From assembly GCA_017533915.1 (NCBI GenBank), contig JAFWHX010000004.1, positions 62,001-126,000 of the forward strand: a stretch of 64,000 nt of DNA, read 5' to 3'. Shown piece by piece: positions 8,269 through 17,204 of this stretch. Source of the stretch: Eubacterium sp. Lineage in GTDB: Bacteria > Bacillota > Clostridia > Peptostreptococcales > Anaerovoracaceae. Position 1 is the first letter of the stretch. Every line of letters starts with the position of its first letter. The position numbers and the translations under genes were made by a program. Below the pieces are notes generated by a model. That model was not told the origin of the DNA. It saw only the letters and a program-made list of their open reading frames with translations, and made no database searches.

Positions 8269-9381
8269 ATGAAATGCTTCGGTGTAGCCGCTGAATTCAA
8301 TCCATTCCATGACGGTCATTCATATCTGATAAAGAAAGCAAAAGAAGCGACAGGCTCTGAATGCTGCATAGCCGCAATGAGCGGTGATTTTACACAGCGA
8401 GGAGAGCCTGCTGTTTTTGATAAGTGGGAGAGGGCAAAGACTGCTGTAGAATGTGGAGCAGACCTGGTGGTCGAGATACCTCAGGTCTACGCATGCTCAT
8501 CGGCGTCATACTTTGCAAAAGGCGCAGTGTCCGTGCTCAAAGGCCTTGGCGTATGCGATCATATCGTATTTGGCAGCGAATGCGGCTCTACCGAAAAACT
8601 CATAAGAACAGCCTCGTTTATCACCAGCCATTCTGAGCAGATCGACAGCATGGCATCTGATCTCGTGAGGCATGGCATATCATACCCGAAAGCACGCGAG
8701 CAGGCTGTTTCCCAGATCTCCGGTAATGATGAGCTGTCTGTTTATGGACCGAACGATGTCCTCGCTGTTGAATATCTGAAACAGGACCTGGGCAGTATGG
8801 AACCTCTCGCGATCCTGAGGACCGGGAAAGGGCACTTTGAGACAGCTTCTGAACTAAGAAGAGCACTTGAAGAAAAGGACCGTGAAGGTTTTGATCAAAG
8901 GGAAAGGGCATATTTTGATCTCGTATCATACAGGATCGCCATTACTCCGGCGGAAGAGCTGGAGACTTTTGCCGAGTCGGAAAACGGTCTTGGGAACAAG
9001 GTCAAGAAAGAGCTGAGATATGCTTCCGATCTGGAGGCTCTTATAGACAGGGTAAAATCTAAGGCGTACACGAGGACAGCGATAACAAGGCTCCTCACAC
9101 ACATTCTGCTCGGTATAAGAACATCCGAAATCGAAGACACTGCTTACGCAAGGGTTCTGGCCATGAATGACACAGGCGCGGAGGCATTGAGAATCGCGAA
9201 AAAAAGCGAGCTCCTAAGCATACCTGTCGTCAGCAATCTCACAAAAGATATGGAAAAGCTGAGTGATTTGCAGAAAAGAATGATTTCCTTTGATATCACA
9301 GCTGGAGATGTATATAATATAATTACAGGCAAGAATCTCTATGAGAATAGTGATCATGTCAAATCGCCTTTTAAGGCTTAA
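8269..9381 (+). CDS. tmcAL: tRNA(Met) cytidine acetate ligase
   Basis: Activates acetate with ATP and makes N4-acetylcytidine at the wobble base of elongator tRNA-Met (the YlbM family). It has 370 residues. The N-terminal nucleotidyltransferase fold shows GVAAEFNPFHDGHSYLI with the HxGH-like motif, and SGDFTQRGEPAVFDKWERA, both signatures of the family. GGAG lies upstream. The acetate kinase gene follows 30 bp later, so enzymes that use acetate and acetyl phosphate are adjacent. The two are probably co-transcribed, with a 16-bp palindrome at the junction. Confidence 0.9.
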   Translation: MKCFGVAAEFNPFHDGHSYLIKKAKEATGSECCIAAMSGDFTQRGEPAVFDKWERAKTAVECGADLVVEIPQVYACSSASYFAKGAVSVLKGLGVCDHIVFGSECGSTEKLIRTASFITSHSEQIDSMASDLVRHGISYPKAREQAVSQISGNDELSVYGPNDVLAVEYLKQDLGSMEPLAILRTGKGHFETASELRRALEEKDREGFDQRERAYFDLVSYRIAITPAEELETFAESENGLGNKVKKELRYASDLEALIDRVKSKAYTRTAITRLLTHILLGIRTSEIEDTAYARVLAMNDTGAEALRIAKKSELLSIPVVSNLTKDMEKLSDLQKRMISFDITAGDVYNIITGKNLYENSDHVKSPFKA

Positions 9382-9394
9382 TATTGCAATATTA
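9379..9394. promoter_or_regulatory. 16-bp perfect palindrome between tmcAL and ackA
   Basis: TAATATTGCAATATTA is a perfect palindrome that starts on the tmcAL stop codon and ends 8 bp before the ackA ribosome site. It could be an operator or a small hairpin that shields the ackA start. No known regulator is assigned. Confidence 0.35.
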
Positions 9395-9411
9395 AAGAAA
9401 AGGAGAAGGAA

Positions 9412-10623
9412 ATGTTAGTATTGGTAATCAACTGCGGCAGCTCATCTCTTAAGTATCAGCTTATCCAGATGGACAATGAGGAACTGATCGCAAAAGGCCT
9501 GGTCGAGAGGATCGGCATCGAAGGCTCTGTTCTCAGCCACACCACGATCGGCAAGGAGAAGAAAGTCATTGAGTCTCCGATGAAAGACCATGAGGATGCC
9601 ATCAAGCTCGTAATGGAAGCACTTGTTGATCCTGAATACGGCGCTGTAAAGAGCCTGGATGAGATCGACGCCATCGGACACAGAGTCGTACACGGCGGCG
9701 AGACTTACAAGTCCTCTGTACTGATCGACGACAAAGTCATCAAAGACCTGGAAGCATGCATATCCCTTGCACCGCTCCACAATCCTCCAAACATTGCCGG
9801 AATCAAAGCCTGCAGAGAGCTTATGCCGAACGCTCCGGAAGTAGCTGCATTTGATACAGCTTTCCATCAGACGATGAAGCCGGAAGCTTATCTGTATGCT
9901 ATCCCTTACAGATTTTATGAGAAGTATGCTATCAGAAGATACGGCTTCCACGGACTGTCACACATGTTCATGGCTAACGAAGCTGCCAAGCTCCTGAACG
10001 TCGACGTTGACGACCTGAAGCTCATAACATGCCATCTTGGTAACGGCGCTTCCGTAACAGCTATCAAGCATGGCAGAAGCTTTGATACATCAATGGGATA
10101 TACACCGCTCGAAGGACTCGTAATGGGAACAAGATGCGGCGATATCGACCCGACGATCATCGATGCTATCGGAGAGAAGGAAGGGATCACCGATGAGGAA
10201 GTCAATACGCTCCTCAACAAGGAATCCGGAGTTCTCGGTATATCCGGCGTTTCCAGCGACTTCAGAGACCTGGAGAAAGCCATGAAGGAAGGAAACAAGA
10301 GGGCAGAGCTCGCTCTCAAAGTATTCGCACGCAAGGTAAGGTTCTACATCGGAGCTTACATCGCTGAGATGAACGGTGCTGACGCTATCGTATTCACCGG
10401 CGGTATCGGCGAGAACGACAAATACATGAGATCACTCATCTGCAGCAACATGGGCAACCTCGGTATCAAGCTTGATCCGGCGAAGAACGAGAAGACAGAT
10501 GATGCTGTTATCCTCTCAACTGACGATTCCAAGATCAAAGTCCTGAAGCTTGCTACAAACGAAGAGCTGGTCATCGCCAGAGATACCAAGTCGCTCGTAG
10601 AGAAGATGGAAGCGCGTAAGTAA
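9412..10623 (+). CDS. ackA: Acetate kinase
   Basis: Interconverts acetyl phosphate plus ADP and acetate plus ATP, the energy-yielding last step of fermentation to acetate. The 403-residue protein has the start MLVLVINCGSSSLKYQLI, the substrate loop GHRVVHGGE, FDTAFH, the phosphate loop HLGNGAS, and FTGGIGEN near the C-terminus. AAGGAGAAGG gives a strong ribosome site. Phosphotransacetylase is not adjacent. Codon use is tidy and G/C-ending, as expected for a highly expressed gene. Confidence 0.98.
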   Translation: MLVLVINCGSSSLKYQLIQMDNEELIAKGLVERIGIEGSVLSHTTIGKEKKVIESPMKDHEDAIKLVMEALVDPEYGAVKSLDEIDAIGHRVVHGGETYKSSVLIDDKVIKDLEACISLAPLHNPPNIAGIKACRELMPNAPEVAAFDTAFHQTMKPEAYLYAIPYRFYEKYAIRRYGFHGLSHMFMANEAAKLLNVDVDDLKLITCHLGNGASVTAIKHGRSFDTSMGYTPLEGLVMGTRCGDIDPTIIDAIGEKEGITDEEVNTLLNKESGVLGISGVSSDFRDLEKAMKEGNKRAELALKVFARKVRFYIGAYIAEMNGADAIVFTGGIGENDKYMRSLICSNMGNLGIKLDPAKNEKTDDAVILSTDDSKIKVLKLATNEELVIARDTKSLVEKMEARK

Positions 10624-10664
10624 GTCTTAACAATTTTTAATCGTCCTGACGGTCAAAAAATCTG

Positions 10665-10693
10665 TTGACAATGCCTTTGCAGGAGTGTATACT
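10665..10693 (+). promoter_or_regulatory. Near-consensus promoter for rpmF
   Basis: TTGACA, a 17-bp spacer and TATACT, 56 bp before the rpmF start. It lies in the 125-bp gap where a DUF177 gene is normally found in other Firmicutes, so rpmF appears to be transcribed on its own here. Confidence 0.75.
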
Positions 10694-10748
10694 CTTTAAC
10701 GTTGACGATTGAAATGACATCGAATTTATTATAAGGAGGTGGAGCTAC

Positions 10749-10934
10749 ATGGCTACTCCAAAGAGAAGAACTTCAGCAACTAGAAGAGACAAGAGAAGGT
10801 CGCCTAATATGAAGATGAAGGCGCCTGGTCTTTGCATCTGCCCTAAGTGCCATCAGCCGAAGCTTCCGCATAGAGTCTGCCCTAACTGTAACTACTATGA
10901 CGGTCAGGATGTGCTGAAGGCTAAAGAAGCATAA
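10749..10934 (+). CDS. rpmF: 50S ribosomal protein L32
   Basis: A 61-residue basic large-subunit protein with the zinc-binding pairs CPKC and CPNC and the L32 opening MATPKRRTSATRRDKRRS. AAGGAGGTGG precedes the start. It has its own promoter and terminator and is isolated from fatty-acid genes such as plsX, which often follow it elsewhere. Confidence 0.97.
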   Translation: MATPKRRTSATRRDKRRSPNMKMKAPGLCICPKCHQPKLPHRVCPNCNYYDGQDVLKAKEA

Positions 10935-10953
10935 AAAATCAAAGATGTTTTTT

Positions 10954-10981
10954 AAGCAGGTCGAAAGGCCTGCTTTTTTTG
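10954..10981 (+). terminator. Rho-independent terminator after rpmF
   Basis: A 7-bp stem AAGCAGG / CCTGCTT with an 8-nt loop, followed by seven T, 20 bp after the rpmF stop. Confidence 0.85.
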
Positions 10982-11039
10982 TATTCTTTTAATGCAAAAA
11001 ATCTTAGCATTTCTTATGCTTTTAAAAGCGCTCAAAGCA

Positions 11040-11068
11040 TTGAGATTCACGCAAAACACTGATATAAT
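11040..11068 (+). promoter_or_regulatory. Promoter for asd
   Basis: TTGAGA, a 17-bp spacer and a perfect TATAAT, 38 bp before the asd start. The leader is too short for a lysine riboswitch, and none is seen. Confidence 0.7.
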
Positions 11069-11106
11069 TATTGTGTATATTTATGTAATAAATGGAGGGG
11101 ATTTTT

Positions 11107-12201
11107 ATGTACGTACCAGACAGTAAATTAAAGGTCGGTATACTTGGTGGAACCGGAATGGTAGGACAACGGTTCATAACACTGCTTGACGGTCATCCAT
11201 GGTTTAAAGTAACTACTATCGCTGCGAGCTCAAGGAGCGCAGGCAAGAGATATGAGGATGCTGTAGGCGATAAGTGGAAGATGGAAAAGCCTATGCCGGA
11301 CAGCGTCAAGGATATCGTTGTAAAAGATGTAGCTGATATCGATGATGTTGCTGCTGATGTTGATTTTGTTTTCAGCGCGCTCAACATGTCCAAGGATGAG
11401 ATAAGAGCGATAGAAGAAGCTTACGCGAAGACCGAGACTCCTGTTGTTTCCAACAACAGCGCTCACAGATGGACTCCTGACGTTCCTATGGTCGTTCCTG
11501 AGATCAACAGCGACCATTATGATATCATTGAGACACAGAAAAAGAGGCTTGGAACAAAGAGGGGCTTTATCGCTGTAAAGCCTAACTGCTCGATCCAGTG
11601 CTACACTCCTGCTCTTGCTGCATGGAAGGAGTTCGGTCCTAAGGAAGTCGTCGTTTCCACATATCAGGCTATCTCCGGAGCAGCAAAAACATTCAAGGAA
11701 TGGCCTGAAATGCTCGGTAATATCATTCCATATATCAGCGGTGAAGAAGAGAAGAGCGAGAAAGAGCCTCTGAAGGTATTCGGCCACATTGAAGATGGAA
11801 AGATCGTAAGCGACGACACGATGACTATCACATCACAGTGTGTAAGAGTGCCTGTTCTTAATGGTCATACTGCTTCTGTATTCATCAACTTCAGGGAAGA
11901 TCCGGGCAGGGACGTCCTTATAGAAAAGCTGAATTCATTCAGCGGATATCCGCAGGAAGCTGGGCTTCCAAGTGCTCCTAAACAGTTCATTAAGTATCTG
12001 GAAGAAGACGACAGACCGCAGGTAACAAAAGACGTCGATTACGAGAACGGCTTCGGCGTCACTATCGGAAGACTCAGAAAAGACACAGTATTCGATTATA
12101 AATTCATAGGGCTCGCTCACAATACAGTAAGAGGGGCTGCCGGCGGCGGTCTCCTTGCTGCGGAAACGCTTGTTTCAAAGGGATACATCAAAGCAAAATA
12201 G
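11107..12201 (+). CDS. asd: Aspartate-semialdehyde dehydrogenase, archaeal/fungal-type
   Basis: Reduces aspartyl phosphate to aspartate semialdehyde with NADPH, a branch point to lysine, diaminopimelate, threonine and methionine. The 364-residue protein has the NADP loop GILGGTGMVGQRF, the active-site cysteine in KPNCSIQC, and a C-terminal GAAGGGLLAAE. Its pattern matches the archaeal/yeast subfamily, which also occurs in many clostridia. ATG 11107 is chosen: an upstream in-frame ATG at 11092 overlaps the GGAGGGG ribosome site. It appears monocistronic. Confidence 0.94.
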   Translation: MYVPDSKLKVGILGGTGMVGQRFITLLDGHPWFKVTTIAASSRSAGKRYEDAVGDKWKMEKPMPDSVKDIVVKDVADIDDVAADVDFVFSALNMSKDEIRAIEEAYAKTETPVVSNNSAHRWTPDVPMVVPEINSDHYDIIETQKKRLGTKRGFIAVKPNCSIQCYTPALAAWKEFGPKEVVVSTYQAISGAAKTFKEWPEMLGNIIPYISGEEEKSEKEPLKVFGHIEDGKIVSDDTMTITSQCVRVPVLNGHTASVFINFREDPGRDVLIEKLNSFSGYPQEAGLPSAPKQFIKYLEEDDRPQVTKDVDYENGFGVTIGRLRKDTVFDYKFIGLAHNTVRGAAGGGLLAAETLVSKGYIKAK

Positions 12202-12206
12202 TAAAT

Positions 12207-12240
12207 CTGCAGGGCGCTGATACATTATTCAGCACTCTGC
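12207..12240 (+). terminator. Imperfect stem-loop between asd and uppP
   Basis: GCAGGGCGCTGA and TCAGCACTCTGC form a stem with one mismatch and one G-U pair just after the asd stop. No T run follows, so it is a weak terminator or a processing hairpin at best. Confidence 0.35.
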
Positions 12241-12287
12241 TCTGCATGATCATCAAATGATGTATTACTAAAAGGGGGAAAAGAGAT

Positions 12288-13133
12288 TTGAGTTATTTAC
12301 AAGCTGTCATACTCGGCCTTATCCAGGGACTTACAGAATTTCTTCCAGTATCGAGTTCCGGACATCTGGCTCTGCTGCAGCATTTTTTCGGAATCAGTGG
12401 CGATGATGTTCTTTTGTTCACGGTACTGCTCCATGTCGGTACACTTATCTCAGTATTCTTCATGTACTGGAAGGATATCTGGGAACTGATCAAAGAACTT
12501 TTCATGACCATAGGAGATATTTTTACAGGAAAGGGACTGAGGCTGGATGAGCGTCCGATAAGGAAGCTCGGAGTCCTCATAATCACCGCTTCGATCCCGA
12601 CCGCGATCATCGGATTTGCTTTCAATGACTTTTTTGAAGGCCTCTACAGCAACATTCTGTTTATAGGTATAGGATTTATGATCACAGGAACAATGCTGTT
12701 TTTGTCCGAGAGATTCGGGAGCAATTCCAGGGATCTGGACAAGATGAATCTCCGGAACGCCATCTTCATCGGCATTCTCCAGGGAATAGCGATCTATCCG
12801 GGCATCTCGAGATCAGGGTCAACTATCGTCGGCGGCCTTACAACAGGACTGAAGCGTGAGCTCGCTGTACGTTTTGCATTTCTCATATCTGTCCCGGCCA
12901 TCATGGGATCAGCTCTTCTCGAAGGCAAGCACGCCCTGGAAGAAGGCATCGATATGTCTGTGCTCGGGCCTGTGATCGTAGGCATGGCTGTTGCAGCCGT
13001 GAGCGGCGTCATCGCTATCAAAGCCATGATCAAAGTCGTATCTGACAGAAAACTCAAGTACTTCTCGTTTTACGTATGGGTACTTGGAACGGCTGTAATA
13101 ATCTACAGCATATTTGGCATGGCAGTAAAATAA
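12288..13133 (+). CDS. uppP: Undecaprenyl-diphosphate phosphatase
   Basis: Membrane enzyme that dephosphorylates undecaprenyl diphosphate to recycle the lipid carrier for cell-wall synthesis, and gives bacitracin tolerance (BacA family). The 281-residue protein has about eight hydrophobic segments, the motif LTEFLPVSSSGHL near residue 17, and the second motif PGISRSGST near 165. The start is TTG at 12288, supported by AAGGGGG about 9 bp upstream; no ATG fits the N-terminus. ftsK follows 30 bp later, also with a TTG start. Confidence 0.95.
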   Translation: MSYLQAVILGLIQGLTEFLPVSSSGHLALLQHFFGISGDDVLLFTVLLHVGTLISVFFMYWKDIWELIKELFMTIGDIFTGKGLRLDERPIRKLGVLIITASIPTAIIGFAFNDFFEGLYSNILFIGIGFMITGTMLFLSERFGSNSRDLDKMNLRNAIFIGILQGIAIYPGISRSGSTIVGGLTTGLKRELAVRFAFLISVPAIMGSALLEGKHALEEGIDMSVLGPVIVGMAVAAVSGVIAIKAMIKVVSDRKLKYFSFYVWVLGTAVIIYSIFGMAVK

Positions 13134-13163
13134 AATACTTGGCTGAATATTCGGGGGTATATT

Positions 13164-15776
13164 TTGGCTACAGAAAAGAAAAAAGGTCCGGGAAGACCTA
13201 AGGGATCAAAAAACAAAAGCTCTTCCAAGAGCAGTAATTCCAAGCGCAAAGAAATAGAAGAGATTCAGCGCAAGCGCGAATCGACGGCAAGGTTGACAGA
13301 CATAATCTGGGGCATATGCTATATTGCCCTTGGCGCTCTTGTATTCTTTGCCGTACAGTTCCACGCCGCAGGAGAAGCCGGCAACATAGCCGGAGATATG
13401 CTTAAAGGCATGTTCGGCCTGCTCGGCCTCATATTACCCTGGTATCTCATAATACTCGGCATTCTGATGATAACAAGAGTCTTCATGCACTTCTCTGCAA
13501 AGACGCTTATCATCTCCTTTATTCTGTTATGTCTTCTCTGTCTGCTGAATTCCGGAAGATTCATCGATTCTGAAAATATCACCTTTGATATGGTACAGTT
13601 CTATCAGGATGGCATCACTCTTGATTCCGGCGGATTCATCGGCATGACGCTGGGCAGTGTGATCGTAAAGTTCCTCGGCAAATCAGGATTATATATCATA
13701 TCAGCTGCCGGCATATGCATCAGCCTGCTGCTTATTCTTAACACACCGATGTCTAAATGGCTCGAGAAGCGCCGCCAGATAAGGGAAGAGACTGTACTTC
13801 TGCAGGAAGCTGAAGCCCAGAAGAGATATGAAGACTTCAAAAACAGGCAGGAGGAAGAGGAGGAAGACGAGCAGGATCAGCTTCCGGAACATTCGGAGTA
13901 TAATCCAAAGAGTCAGAAAAAAGAAAGTTTTCTCGGCCATCTGTTCGGCTTTGATGATGAAGACTATGAGGATGATGAGCAGGATAGCTCACCTGACGAC
14001 AGTCAGAGTACGGCTGACACACTTCCGCAGTTCCCTGATGAGCCTCAGATAGTCAATACCAACGAGTCAGAGGAAGAAGAGAAAAAGAAGGAAGAAAAAG
14101 CGTCAAGCTTCCTCAAGGCGATAAGCCTTTTCGGAAATGAAGAAAAAGAAGACGATACAACAAAGCTTGATGCCGACGAGCTTATGAAAGAGCAGTCTGA
14201 TGATGTGACCGAAGATAAACAGGACAAAGTCAAGGTCACCAAGCGTGATATCGACGCAACTGCTAAAGAGATAAACAGCAACAAGGCAAAGAAGACTATA
14301 GCGTATAAGAAGCCTAAGATTGATCTGCTGTCTAAACCTGAGCGCGCTAATAATGAAGGCGTGAATGAAGAGCTCAAGCGCAAGGCGCATGTTCTGGACG
14401 AGACGCTCAAGAACTTCGGAGTGGATGCGAGAGTCGTGCAGGTCACACAGGGGCCTGCGATAACACGTTACGAAGTACAGCCTAATGTCGGCGTAAAAGT
14501 AAGCAAGATCGTAAGTCTTGCAGACGATATCGCACTTAATCTTGAGGCAAAGAGCATAAGAATAGAAGCTCCTATCCCGGGAAAAGCTGCAGTCGGTATC
14601 GAAGTAGAGAACTCTGTGGTCAATACCGTAACGCTGCGTGAGATAATCTCATCCAAAGAATTCAAAAACCAGAAATCGAAGATATCATTTGCTGTCGGTA
14701 AAGACATAGCAGGAAATCCGATAGTCGGAAACCTGAAAGAGATGCCTCATCTGCTCATCGCGGGAGCTACCGGTTCAGGTAAGAGCGTATGCATCAACAG
14801 TATAATAACAAGTATACTCTATAAGGCAGACCCAGATGAGGTTAAGCTCGTCCTTATCGACCCTAAGGTAGTCGAGCTCGGAAATTACAACGGGATACCG
14901 CATCTTCTCATTCCTGTAGTCACTGACCCGTCCAAGGCAGCTGCAGCACTGTCATGGGCTGTAGTCGAGATGACTGACAGATACAAGATATTCTCCGAAG
15001 TCGGTGCCAAAGATCTTGCAAGCTTCAACTCCAAGATGCGCGCCCAGGGTGAAGAAGATCAGGTGCTCCCTCAGATCGTCATCATCATTGACGAGCTTGC
15101 CGACCTCATGTTAGTAGCCAGCAAGCAGGTGCAGGAGACAGTCCAGAGGATCGCACAGCTCGGCCGTGCTGCCGGAATGCACCTTATCGTCGCGACTCAG
15201 CGTCCGTCTGTCGATGTCATCACAGGAGTCATCAAAGCCAATATCCCTGCAAGGATCGCTTTCGCTGTATCTTCCGGATACGATTCCAAAACTATACTTG
15301 ACCAGGGCGGAGCAGAAAAGCTCGTAGGAAAGGGCGACATGCTCTACAGTCCTAAAGGAGGCGTAAAGCCTATCCGTGTACAGGGTACATTCGTATCTGA
15401 AGAAGATGTCAATGCAGTCATCGATTCCATTAAAGAACAGGTAGAAGAAAACGATTATGCACAGGAAGTTATCGACACTATCAATAACGGCGGATCATTC
15501 GATATGGGTGATGATGCAGATGAGCTCCTTCCAAAAGCTATAGAATGTGTGATCGACGCTGGTCAGGCATCCGTTTCAATGCTTCAGAGATATTTCAGGA
15601 TAGGGTATAACAGATCTGCAAGGATCGTCGATCAGATGGAGGAACGCGGTATAGTCGGCCCTCAGGACGGCGCAAGGCCAAGAAAAGTTCTTATCACAAA
15701 GGAAGAATGGCAGCAGATGCAGAATAGCCAGATCGATGCTGACGATGAAGACGATGACACAGATTACGATGAATAG
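13164..15776 (+). CDS. ftsK: DNA translocase FtsK/SpoIIIE
   Basis: Septal DNA pump that clears chromosome arms during division. It has 870 residues. The first 30 are very basic and include a GRPKGS AT-hook-like motif. Four membrane segments lie at about 45-190, then a long acidic linker rich in E, D and K (about 210-370), then the motor with Walker A GATGSGKS near 533 and the Walker B region IIIIDELADLM. The C-terminal winged-helix gamma domain (SVSMLQRYFRIGYNRSARI) reads DNA polarity. The start is TTG with GGGGG upstream. Paralogue type (division or sporulation) cannot be told from sequence. Confidence 0.96.
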   Translation: MATEKKKGPGRPKGSKNKSSSKSSNSKRKEIEEIQRKRESTARLTDIIWGICYIALGALVFFAVQFHAAGEAGNIAGDMLKGMFGLLGLILPWYLIILGILMITRVFMHFSAKTLIISFILLCLLCLLNSGRFIDSENITFDMVQFYQDGITLDSGGFIGMTLGSVIVKFLGKSGLYIISAAGICISLLLILNTPMSKWLEKRRQIREETVLLQEAEAQKRYEDFKNRQEEEEEDEQDQLPEHSEYNPKSQKKESFLGHLFGFDDEDYEDDEQDSSPDDSQSTADTLPQFPDEPQIVNTNESEEEEKKKEEKASSFLKAISLFGNEEKEDDTTKLDADELMKEQSDDVTEDKQDKVKVTKRDIDATAKEINSNKAKKTIAYKKPKIDLLSKPERANNEGVNEELKRKAHVLDETLKNFGVDARVVQVTQGPAITRYEVQPNVGVKVSKIVSLADDIALNLEAKSIRIEAPIPGKAAVGIEVENSVVNTVTLREIISSKEFKNQKSKISFAVGKDIAGNPIVGNLKEMPHLLIAGATGSGKSVCINSIITSILYKADPDEVKLVLIDPKVVELGNYNGIPHLLIPVVTDPSKAAAALSWAVVEMTDRYKIFSEVGAKDLASFNSKMRAQGEEDQVLPQIVIIIDELADLMLVASKQVQETVQRIAQLGRAAGMHLIVATQRPSVDVITGVIKANIPARIAFAVSSGYDSKTILDQGGAEKLVGKGDMLYSPKGGVKPIRVQGTFVSEEDVNAVIDSIKEQVEENDYAQEVIDTINNGGSFDMGDDADELLPKAIECVIDAGQASVSMLQRYFRIGYNRSARIVDQMEERGIVGPQDGARPRKVLITKEEWQQMQNSQIDADDEDDDTDYDE

Positions 15777-15792
15777 AGGATAAAGATAAAAC

Positions 15793-15823
15793 GGACTGGG
15801 ATGACAGATCCCGGTCCATTTTA
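15793..15823 (+). terminator. Stem-loop terminator between ftsK and rimO
   Basis: A 10-bp stem GGACTGGGAT / ATCCCGGTCC with one wobble and a 5-nt loop is followed by ATTTTA. It lies 16 bp after the ftsK stop. An in-frame ATG for rimO inside this hairpin was rejected for that reason. Confidence 0.6.
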
Positions 15824-15860
15824 TGAGTCAGTTATTAAACAAGAAAGAAACCAGCATATA

Positions 15861-17204
15861 ATGAAAGTATATTTTGATACACTCGGGTGTATGAAGAACA
15901 TGGATGACGCTGACATGGCACGCGGTATCCTTGAAAAAAGCGGTCATAAGACAGTTGAGTCGCCGGATGACGCGGATGTTATTATCGTAAACACCTGCGG
16001 ATTCATTGAGCCAGCAAAAAAAGAATCTATCGATGAAGTATTCACGATGGCTGAATACCGCGAACAGGGCAAAAAGCTGCTTGTATCCGGTTGCCTCGTA
16101 CAGCGCTACGCGATGGAGCTGTATGATGAGATGCCTGAAGTCGACGGGTTCATCGGCGTAAATGATTATGAAAGACTGCCGGAGCTCCTTGACGAAATGG
16201 ACCATTCAGGGAGATTCGTAAAAAACAGCTCGTATAACCCTGAAAGCGACGCGATCCTTTCAGAGCATGAAGTAAGATATGTGGCTGAGGGAACATATTC
16301 CACAACTCTGAGGATCTCCGAGGGATGCAGCAGGAACTGCGCATACTGCATCATACCTAAGATCAGAGGGCCGTACAGAAGCAAGAAAGAAGAATCGATC
16401 ATAGCCGAAGCGGAAAGACTGGCCGATGCCGGTGTGAAAGAACTGTCGATAATAGCGGAAGATACCGGATGCTACGGGATCGATCTTTACGGCGAGCCGA
16501 AGCTTGCCGATCTGTTGAGAAAGCTTTGCAGGATAGATGGTATTGAGTGGATACGCCTGATGTACTGCTACGAAGACCATATAACTGATGATCTTATCAA
16601 AGCAATAGCTGAAGAAGACAAGATATGCAAGTACATAGATATACCGCTCCAGCACGCGAGCGACGCCGTCCTTAAACGGATGAGACGTAAGACCACTGAA
16701 GACTCGATCTGCGAGAAACTTGATAAGCTCAGGAAAAACATTCCCAGGATCGCGATAAGAACTACTTTCATCACCGGTTTCCCTGGTGAGACAGAGGACG
16801 ATATCGCTGAACTTGAAGACTTTGTTGATGAGCAGAGATTTGCCAGAGTAGGAGTCTTCACATATTCCGCGGAAGAGGGGACTGACGCAGCTGAGATGCC
16901 TGACCAGGTGCCGGAAGACATCAAAGAAGAGCGCCGCAATCTGATCATGCTCAGGCAGCTTGAGATCTCCAACGAACATAATCAGGAGATGGTCGGGAAT
17001 GTTTACGACGTCATTATTGACGAGATAGATGATGATGGATCTTTTATCGGGAGGACCAGATATGATGCTCCTGATATAGATAACAGTGTGCTCTTTGTCT
17101 CTGACCATGAGCATGCTCCTGGGGATATAGTAAAAGTACTGATAGAAGAGGCATATGATTATGACCTCCAGGGAAGAGAGGTGTCTGATGAACCTTCCAA
17201 ATAA
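15861..17204 (+). CDS. rimO: Ribosomal protein S12 methylthiotransferase
   Basis: Radical SAM enzyme that adds a methylthio group to an aspartate of ribosomal protein S12. The 447-residue protein has the N-terminal UPF0004 domain with three cysteines (TLGCMKN, NTCGF, SGCLVQR), the radical SAM motif CSRNCAYC near residue 155, and a C-terminal TRAM domain. GCSRNCAYCIIPKIRG favours RimO over MiaB. ATG 15861 gives the usual N-terminus, but its ribosome site is weak. It overlaps pgsA by 17 bp, the standard rimO-pgsA-cinA arrangement. Confidence 0.93.
   Translation: MKVYFDTLGCMKNMDDADMARGILEKSGHKTVESPDDADVIIVNTCGFIEPAKKESIDEVFTMAEYREQGKKLLVSGCLVQRYAMELYDEMPEVDGFIGVNDYERLPELLDEMDHSGRFVKNSSYNPESDAILSEHEVRYVAEGTYSTTLRISEGCSRNCAYCIIPKIRGPYRSKKEESIIAEAERLADAGVKELSIIAEDTGCYGIDLYGEPKLADLLRKLCRIDGIEWIRLMYCYEDHITDDLIKAIAEEDKICKYIDIPLQHASDAVLKRMRRKTTEDSICEKLDKLRKNIPRIAIRTTFITGFPGETEDDIAELEDFVDEQRFARVGVFTYSAEEGTDAAEMPDQVPEDIKEERRNLIMLRQLEISNEHNQEMVGNVYDVIIDEIDDDGSFIGRTRYDAPDIDNSVLFVSDHEHAPGDIVKVLIEEAYDYDLQGREVSDEPSK

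Noticed and set aside
10982-11106. Lysine riboswitch before asd
   Set aside because: The leader after the promoter is under 40 nt, too short, and no conserved core is visible.
13837-14446. Several antisense frames and one shifted plus-strand frame in the ftsK linker
   Set aside because: Low-complexity acidic coding sequence (GAA/GAT-rich) opens other frames by chance.
15801-15860. Upstream in-frame rimO start
   Set aside because: The ATG lies inside the ftsK terminator hairpin and would add 20 residues absent from RimO proteins.
16260-17114. Long open frame (284 codons) on the minus strand opposite rimO
   Set aside because: rimO has all its motifs on the plus strand; the antisense frame lacks a ribosome site and any recognisable domain and reflects codon bias.
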